This document shows, in pieces, positions 58,732 to 64,000 of a stretch of DNA of 64,000 nt. The notes below the pieces were generated by a model, which had not been told where the DNA came from, did no database searches, and worked only from the letters and a program-made list of their open reading frames with translations. Positions within the stretch are counted from its first letter, which is position 1. Each line of letters begins with the position of its first letter. This stretch comes from Phycisphaerae bacterium. Its GTDB lineage: Bacteria > Planctomycetota > Phycisphaerae > UBA1845 > Fen-1342. The DNA is taken from NCBI GenBank assembly GCA_028277645.1, contig JANQFV010000070.1, positions 1 to 64,000 on the forward strand, given 5' to 3'. The position numbers were made by a program, and so were the translations under genes.

Positions 58732-60504
58732 TCAACAAACGGATTGATGTCGGCGAACGTGACAGCGTCGATCGCCATCAAGATCAAAGATGTCGCTGGC
58801 CACCGCAGCGTTGTCGCCTGCGTCAATGCACGGCGAGCCGGCCGGCAAACGGTAGTCACGAATGCGATAGCTCAGGCCGGAATCGCCCCCTACTAGTTCT
58901 CCGGCGTACAGCGTGTAGTCCGCATAGGTCGTGACGGTGTTTTCGTCGTTGCTGACGATGAGGAACTCCCGCGGCTGCGTCACGTCCGGGTTGAGGAAGG
59001 CTCCTACCAGCGCGCCGGGCGTGAATGTGCCCATGCCAGCGTAGTAGGTAACACAGCGGGTGCTTGCGTCGTAGGTCACACTGTCGATCCACGATCCGGC
59101 CAGTTCGAACGCCAACTGAGGGTCGGCGTCGATGTTACCCTCACCCGGCCATGCCGGCGTGATCGCGCTGTAGCTGATGGAAACCGTCGAGCCATCCTGG
59201 TTCCAGATTTCGTCCACACCATTCCGCATGATACAGTTCAAGAAATTCACGTCGCTGATGTAAGAACTCAAGTACGAGTCACAAGTCAGCGTCAGGCCTT
59301 GCTGCGCGTCGCACGCTCGGAATATACAACTGGAGAACGTGGCCACACCTTGTGAGCAGTATGCAGCGCCTCCGTAGTCAGCCGCGTTGCCGACGAAAGC
59401 ACTATTGTGAACCTGCAGGAGCGCATTGGGAAAGCCGGGATGATCGTACAACCCGCCGTCGACGTACAGCGCCCCTCCACTCGCAGACGCATTTCCGCAA
59501 AAGACGCATCGCAGGACGTAGGCATGTGTGCTAGACGCGTTGTCATTAAAGTACACGGCCCCGCCCCGCACTGTTGCCTCATTGCCCACGAACACGCAGT
59601 CGGCAATGACCGGCCCATCCGGGCCGGTATAGCCGCTTCCGCCATTGGTTATACCAGCACCCCAACCGGCTCGATTTGCACAAAACAGGCAATCGCTGAC
59701 TCGCGCATGGAGTGTTCCGTCAAGATCTAGTCCTCCTCCGGCGGTGGCTACGTTCCCGGCGAATACGCAGTTCCGAACCGTTGGTTCACAGTTAGTCAGA
59801 TAGAGGCCGCCACCGTCTGCGTAGCGTGCCGTGATGCGGTTCTCGTAGAAGCGACAATGGTCGATTACCGGCGCGCCACCGTCAACGTATACAGGTCCCC
59901 GCGAGTGACCTGCCCTGAGGGGTGCCGAACACGAGTTGTCGACAAACGTGCAGTTGTTGAGCATCACTATCGAGTCTGTGAGAAGCACAGCGCTGCCGCC
60001 CGCGAGACCGGCAAAGTCCTCCGCGTGGCCAGCGGTGACTGTGGCACCGTCAATCACAGCCCATATGTCAATGTCCGCTCCGGTGATGACGTGATAGGCG
60101 TTGTCATAGCGATGGCCGAAATCCGGCAGGTCGTCACCCAGCAGGTCGCCGCTCAGGACCGTCTCGAATTGCTGCACGTCGCGTTCATTGGGGTCGCCGC
60201 TGCCGCTGAGGCCGGCGTAGCCACCGAGCCAGGTTACCCCGGGCTGAAGCGTGAACGTCACTGCCCGCGGATCATTGGGGTCATTCGGATCTACCTGCGC
60301 CGTGGGCACGAACAGCCCACCCGCTAGGCGCACCGTATCGCCCGACGACATCGCGTCCAGGGCGAGCTGCAGATCGTGAAACGCCGACGCCCAGCTAAGC
60401 CCATCGCCCCCCAACGGCGCGTCGTCGTCAACGTAGAACGTCGTCTGGCCGAAGGAAGTGCAGACCCCCGCCATGGTGACGGCCAATACTGCTGCGCGCA
60501 ACAT
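58732..60504 (-). CDS. Secreted parallel beta-helix protein with frameshifted sorting module
   Basis: 590 residues from MLRAAVLAVTMAGVCTSFG, which has GGGAGG upstream. Signal peptide, then TTFYVDDDAPLGGDGLSWASAF, the usual start of choice-of-anchor/beta-helix proteins. A right-handed beta-helix with Cys-rich rungs follows (VIDHCRFYENRITARYADGG, VRNCVFAGNVATAGGGLDLD, VIADCVFVGNEATVRGGAVY, CIFRACDAQQGLTL). After ASDIFDLDGDRR the frame leaves the expected dockerin-like module and stops at RHQSVC. In another frame on the same strand the bases 58692-58765 encode DAVTFADINPFVELLIHS, the missing module. Either a deletion/indel broke the gene or an assembly error did. Polysaccharide-lyase-like rungs are seen but no catalytic residues are assigned. 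Confidence 0.8.
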   Translation of the reverse strand: MLRAAVLAVTMAGVCTSFGQTTFYVDDDAPLGGDGLSWASAFHDLQLALDAMSSGDTVRLAGGLFVPTAQVDPNDPNDPRAVTFTLQPGVTWLGGYAGLSGSGDPNERDVQQFETVLSGDLLGDDLPDFGHRYDNAYHVITGADIDIWAVIDGATVTAGHAEDFAGLAGGSAVLLTDSIVMLNNCTFVDNSCSAPLRAGHSRGPVYVDGGAPVIDHCRFYENRITARYADGGGLYLTNCEPTVRNCVFAGNVATAGGGLDLDGTLHARVSDCLFCANRAGWGAGITNGGSGYTGPDGPVIADCVFVGNEATVRGGAVYFNDNASSTHAYVLRCVFCGNASASGGALYVDGGLYDHPGFPNALLQVHNSAFVGNAADYGGAAYCSQGVATFSSCIFRACDAQQGLTLTCDSYLSSYISDVNFLNCIMRNGVDEIWNQDGSTVSISYSAITPAWPGEGNIDADPQLAFELAGSWIDSVTYDASTRCVTYYAGMGTFTPGALVGAFLNPDVTQPREFLIVSNDENTVTTYADYTLYAGELVGGDSGLSYRIRDYRLPAGSPCIDAGDNAAVASDIFDLDGDRRCHVRRHQSVC

Positions 60505-60651
60505 GCACGTCCTCCCGAAATCCCGGTGCGGCGTCAGGCTCGCACATCGCCAGCATAGTCCGCCGCCGGCCCGGCAATCAAGGATTATCCGGTACTGATG
60601 GTGACTGCACTCATCCGCCCCCTGCACGCGGCCCCAAACGCCCCGCCTCAA

Positions 60652-60725
<74 letters not shown>

Positions 60726-60888
60726 ACTGCCAAGCGCGACGCGTACGCCGCACGCTGCGAATATAACCGCTGCTGATCAATCGAGGAATGGAGAATCCGT
60801 TCGCAGTGCGATCCTGTCACGCTCGGTGCGTCGGTCGCTGCGCGGCCCGGTCACGGACGCGAGCCATCGTAGACCGACCGCCGGCGTG

Positions 60889-61023
60889 TTAGGCGACGTT
60901 GACCCGGCGGCCTGCGCGACGCTTGCGGTTGATGATCTTGCGACCACTCGCCGTGCGCATCCGCGCGCGGAAACCGCACTTGCGCTTGCGCTTGATCTTG
61001 CTGATGCGATGTGGGTAATGCAT
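60889..61023 (-). CDS. rpmH: 50S ribosomal protein L34
   Basis: 44 residues (MHYPHRISKIKRKRKCGFRA then RMRTASGRKIINRKRRAGRR). This matches L34: a K-R-K-R cluster, the invariant GFRARM motif, and the GRK..RRR.GR tail. The N-terminus MHYPHRIS replaces the usual MKRTYQPS. On the minus strand a promoter TTGGCG-N17-CATACT lies at 61103-61131. rnpA, which normally follows rpmH, is not found downstream, where tRNA-Arg lies instead. Confidence 0.9.
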   Translation of the reverse strand: MHYPHRISKIKRKRKCGFRARMRTASGRKIINRKRRAGRRVNVA

Positions 61024-61102
61024 GTCGTCTCGTCCGTTTCGTCAGAACCAAGACCGGCGGGACCGGCCGCGGTCGATTATCCACCTGTTTCGCGAGCTCC
61101 TT

Positions 61103-61131
61103 AGTATGCCACATCCTCCCCCACGCGCCAA
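61103..61131 (-). promoter_or_regulatory. Promoter of rpmH
   Basis: Minus-strand -35 TTGGCG (61126-61131) and -10 CATACT (61103-61108, with an upstream TGG) spaced 17 bases. The expected leader to the rpmH ATG is about 75 bases. Confidence 0.4.
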
Positions 61132-61263
61132 GCGTCACCACTCGGCCACACAACACGAAGACTGCCAATCCCGCTCGCTTGTCCGGCCCACGACCCCCAC
61201 GTAGAATCCCCGCTTTCCCTGACCCTGCCGGGCCCGCACGGCCCGCAACGAAGGATGATTCAG

Positions 61264-63213
61264 ATGGCCTCAGCAGCGGCGATTCACCACAAAGCAGCCG
61301 AACTGGGCAAGTTGGCGGTCGAAATGACGACCGCGGCCGGCTCCGGGCACCCGTCCAGCGCCCTCTCGTTGGCCCACATCGCGACGCACCTGATGTACCA
61401 GCAGATGCGCTGGGATCCCGCCGACCCCTGGCACCCCACCGCCGACCGGCTGGTGCTCTCTGAAGGCCATGCAATTCCGATAATCTACGCCGCGTACGCC
61501 GACCTCGGCGGAGCGATCGGCAAAACAAAGGCCGCCGCCCAAACGCTGACTGTCGCCGAGTTGAACGAGCTTCGTGCCCGTGACAGCATGCTCGACGGCC
61601 ACCCCAACCCCGCCGAGGGTTTTCCGTTTTTCGACGCCGCCACCGGCAGCCTCGGCATGGGCCTATCCGTCGCCGCAGGACTCGCGCTGGCAGCCCGATT
61701 CGACAAGTCCGACCGCCGAATCTACTGCGTAGTCGGCGACGGCGAATCACGTGAAGGCCAGATCTGGGAGGCGGCGGACTTCATCGTCGACCACAAGCTG
61801 ACCAGCATCTGTGCCATCTTCAACGCCAACGGCGAAGGCCAGGCCGACATCGTTTCCGAGCAACAGGCGCCGCAACGGCTGGTCGAGAAGCTGACCGCCT
61901 TCGGCTGGAACGTAGTCGACATCGACGGCCACGATCCAGACGCGATTGCCAAGGCGTTCGACGGCTTTCCGGCCGAAGATCGTCCGCTGGCGATCGTCGC
62001 CCGCACGTTAAAGGGCTGGGGTGCCGAGCCGTTGCGCGGCGGAAACTGGCACGGCAAGCCCGCACCAAAGGACAAGCTCGAAGAAACGTTCGCCTCGCTC
62101 GATCAATCAGTCGCCGCGTTTCCCGAAGAGAAGCTGACACGACCGAAGTCACCGGAGGCGCCGACGACACCCGACCGCAGCGACCCTTGCTCCGTCGAAT
62201 GGCCCGCCTTCGCCGATGCGATGGCCGCCGCGGGACTTGGCGACTCGTTGGAAAAGGGCAAGCTCGCGACGCGACGTGCTTATGGCGCGGCACTGAAAGC
62301 GGCCGGCGAGTTGCTCCCGCAGGTCGTCGTCCTCGATGGCGACGTGAGCAATTCGACGTTCGCGAACATGTTCGCCAAGGCGCACCCAGAGCGTTTCTTC
62401 GAGTGCAAGATCGCGGAACAGAACATGATTTCCGCCGCGGCCGGCATGGCGCGCGCGGGCTTCATCCCGTTCGCAAGCTCATTCGCGAAGTTCCTGTCGC
62501 GCGGCTGCGATCAGATCGAGCTAGCGAACATCTCTCGGGCGAATCTCAAGCTATGCGGCTCGCACGCCGGCATTTCGCTCGCCGCCGACGGCCCAAGTCA
62601 GATGGGCCTGACCGACGTGGCGTTTTTCGCATCGTACGCAACCGTGCGCGCCGACGATCGCGAGAGTCCGCTGTGCTGGTTCTTCCACCCGGCTGACGCG
62701 GTGGCGGCGTATCACCTGACGCGACAGATGTGCCTGCTCAACGGCATGTGTTACATGCGTACACACCGGCCCGACGTGCCGCTGCTCTACGCGCCGGACA
62801 CGACGTTCGAGCCCGGCGGGTTCCATGTGCTCAACTCGGGCGACAACCTCGCCATTGTCGCATCCGGCTACATGGTGCACCCGGCGAAGCAGGCGGTCGC
62901 CGAACTGGGCAAGCAACAGATCCGTGCGACACTCATCGACGCCTACACGCTGCCGATCGACGGCGAGCGACTGGCCGAGGCGCTGACACGCGCCGGTGGA
63001 CGCGCACTCGTGGTCGAAGACAACTACGGCGGCGGCGTGGGCTCAGTCGTCGCCGAGATCGCCGCGCGACACGGCGGTATACGCGTCGAGACGTTGCGTT
63101 GCCAGCGCATCCCCAAATCCACCCGCTCCGCGGATGAGATTCTCGACTACTGCGGCGTCGGGGTAAACAACATCGCCGATCAGGCCCTGGCCCTGATCAA
63201 GCGTCCGGGATAA
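61264..63213 (+). CDS. tkt: Transketolase
   Basis: 649 residues; the ATG at 61264 is favoured because AAGGA has proper spacing to it (61255 is too close). TPP enzyme moving two-carbon units in the pentose phosphate pathway. TPP/Mg motif: VVGDGESREGQIWEAADFIV to IFNANGEGQ. Pyrimidine part: FFECKIAEQNMISAAAGMA (catalytic Glu), GSHAGISLAADGPSQMGLTD (His and Gly-rich loop), and MRTHRPDVPLLY. The sequence is of the mammalian/archaeal-like single-chain type (HHKAAELGKLAVEMTTAAGSG HPS start) rather than E. coli TktA. Next gene starts six bases after the stop. Confidence 0.95.
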   Translation: MASAAAIHHKAAELGKLAVEMTTAAGSGHPSSALSLAHIATHLMYQQMRWDPADPWHPTADRLVLSEGHAIPIIYAAYADLGGAIGKTKAAAQTLTVAELNELRARDSMLDGHPNPAEGFPFFDAATGSLGMGLSVAAGLALAARFDKSDRRIYCVVGDGESREGQIWEAADFIVDHKLTSICAIFNANGEGQADIVSEQQAPQRLVEKLTAFGWNVVDIDGHDPDAIAKAFDGFPAEDRPLAIVARTLKGWGAEPLRGGNWHGKPAPKDKLEETFASLDQSVAAFPEEKLTRPKSPEAPTTPDRSDPCSVEWPAFADAMAAAGLGDSLEKGKLATRRAYGAALKAAGELLPQVVVLDGDVSNSTFANMFAKAHPERFFECKIAEQNMISAAAGMARAGFIPFASSFAKFLSRGCDQIELANISRANLKLCGSHAGISLAADGPSQMGLTDVAFFASYATVRADDRESPLCWFFHPADAVAAYHLTRQMCLLNGMCYMRTHRPDVPLLYAPDTTFEPGGFHVLNSGDNLAIVASGYMVHPAKQAVAELGKQQIRATLIDAYTLPIDGERLAEALTRAGGRALVVEDNYGGGVGSVVAEIAARHGGIRVETLRCQRIPKSTRSADEILDYCGVGVNNIADQALALIKRPG

Positions 63214-63219
63214 GCACAA

Positions 63220-64000
63220 ATGTCCACAAGTTCCCTCAACTTGGTTACTGGCGCCACCGGCCTGCTCGGCAGTCACATCGTCGAGCAACTGCGCAAGCGC
63301 GACTTGCCCGTGCGCGTGCTCGTTCGGCCCGGCAGCGACCGAAGCTGGCTGGAGACGCAGGACGTCGAGTTCGCCGAGGGTGACGTGACCGACGCCGATT
63401 CGCTCCGCGCCGCCTGCGAGGGTGTCGACGCCGTCTATCACTCCGCCGCGAAGGTCGGCGACTGGGGGCCGTGGGAGGACTTCCAGCACATCACGATCGA
63501 CGGAACGCACAACATGGTCGAGGCCGCGGTGGCCGCGAGTGTACGCCGCTTCGTCCACATCAGCTCGATCAGTTGCTACGGCTACCACACCGTGCCGGTC
63601 GAGGTCGATGAGACGTATGACCTCGGCTACAAGCTGTACAAGTGGGCGTACTACAGCAAGTCGAAGATCGAGGCTGAGCGCATCGCCTGGCGAGCGCATA
63701 CGGACAAACGCATCGAGCTCACGGTCATCCGCCCCGCCTGGATCTATGGCGAGCGCGACCGCGTCACCATCGGGCGTCTGTACGACATGATCAAGGCGGG
63801 TCGCGCTAAAATTCTCGGCAAAGGCGACAACCGTCTGAACGTCGTCTACGCCGGCAACATCGCCGAAGCAGCGATCACGGCGGCGTCCCGCGACGACTGC
63901 AATGGCGAAGTGTTCAACTGCAGCAATGACGGTGTAATCACGCAGCAGGAGTACTTCGACCTGCTCGCGCGTTCGATTGGCGCGCCGCCGGTGAAGCGAC
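63220..64000 (+). CDS. NAD-dependent epimerase/dehydratase (extended SDR), 3' partial
   Basis: 260 residues visible, open to the window edge. Extended short-chain dehydrogenase: NAD loop VTGATGLLGSHIVEQL, the Asp-Val of FAEGDVTDADSL, YHSAAKVGDWGPW, HISSISCYGYH (Ser), and the catalytic YYSKSKIEAER (Tyr-x3-Lys). RPAWIYGERDR and VVYAGNIAEA follow, as in hopanoid/NAD sugar or 3-beta-HSD-like SDRs. Six bases after tkt, so co-transcribed. Substrate not determinable from the visible part. Confidence 0.9.
   Translation, partial: MSTSSLNLVTGATGLLGSHIVEQLRKRDLPVRVLVRPGSDRSWLETQDVEFAEGDVTDADSLRAACEGVDAVYHSAAKVGDWGPWEDFQHITIDGTHNMVEAAVAASVRRFVHISSISCYGYHTVPVEVDETYDLGYKLYKWAYYSKSKIEAERIAWRAHTDKRIELTVIRPAWIYGERDRVTIGRLYDMIKAGRAKILGKGDNRLNVVYAGNIAEAAITAASRDDCNGEVFNCSNDGVITQQEYFDLLARSIGAPPVKR

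Overview
The window is a 64 kb piece of a GC-rich bacterial chromosome, most likely from a Planctomycetota lineage (Phycisphaerae-like). This is inferred, not proven. The support is: secreted proteins ending in duplicated GDINPFV-type dockerin-like modules; a pseudopilin-type N-terminus (FSLIELLVVVAVIAVL); a short zinc-ribbon/membrane protein of the CPxCxYxxRGLPE kind; and many large proteins of unknown function beside ordinary housekeeping genes. I see no phage, integrase, transposase or CRISPR array. The only mobile-looking material is a family of about 95 bp palindromic intergenic repeats with six copies, plus smaller hairpin repeats.

Layout. 1-6.6 kb: 3' part of selA (selenocysteine synthesis), an RlmI-type rRNA methyltransferase, a pseudopilin-like protein, a LOG-family protein, an amidohydrolase, a lipoprotein and an M20 peptidase. 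6.65-9.9 kb: a dense regulatory region (NrdR-like boxes, a TTGACG-N17-TATTAT promoter, paired palindromes) driving a class II B12-dependent ribonucleotide reductase. 10-14.6 kb: a tiny membrane peptide, PcrA/UvrD helicase, a glycine-zipper lipoprotein, DUF1579 and DinB proteins. 14.6-20.3 kb: an arylpyruvate catabolic unit on the minus strand (pcm, iorA, then a 1018-residue IorB fused to both halves of an ADP-forming acyl-CoA synthetase). 20.5-25.6 kb: membrane proteins, lepA, tRNA with CAU anticodon. 25.8-30.6 kb: secreted, pilin-like, coiled-coil and PKD/LamG proteins. 31.2-33.3 kb: pgsA-pgpA (phosphatidylglycerol synthesis) and uppP. 33.3-39.4 kb: a PD-(D/E)XK nuclease-like protein, an ALDH7-type dehydrogenase, a beta-class DNA methyltransferase, and a ThiF/MoeB-type activating enzyme. 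39.5-51 kb: S1C protease, unknown secreted/membrane proteins, DUF362 protein, FKBP, peptidase T, HPF, RidA, VOC protein. 51-56 kb: a tyrosine/acid-rich lipoprotein, then an arsR-permease-thioredoxin-thioredoxin-ccdA operon, a CDF metal transporter and a Fur-family regulator. 56-64 kb: two large secreted repeat proteins, tRNA-Arg(UCG), rpmH, transketolase and a partial SDR epimerase.

Most noteworthy: (1) the IorB-ACD fusion, which would place 2-oxoacid oxidation to acyl-CoA and the ATP-yielding release of the acid on one polypeptide chain, next to an IorA that has lost its C-terminal ferredoxin domain; (2) a small membrane-protein gene upstream of the FKBP gene whose frame is interrupted by a single in-frame UGA followed by a hairpin fitting the bacterial SECIS model, in a genome that encodes SelA; (3) an 85-residue lipoprotein whose 52-residue tail has 19 tyrosines and 19 acidic residues; (4) an arsR thiol/permease operon with its promoter wrapped around an 18-bp palindrome; (5) a beta-helix protein whose GDINPFV-type sorting module has been shifted out of frame.
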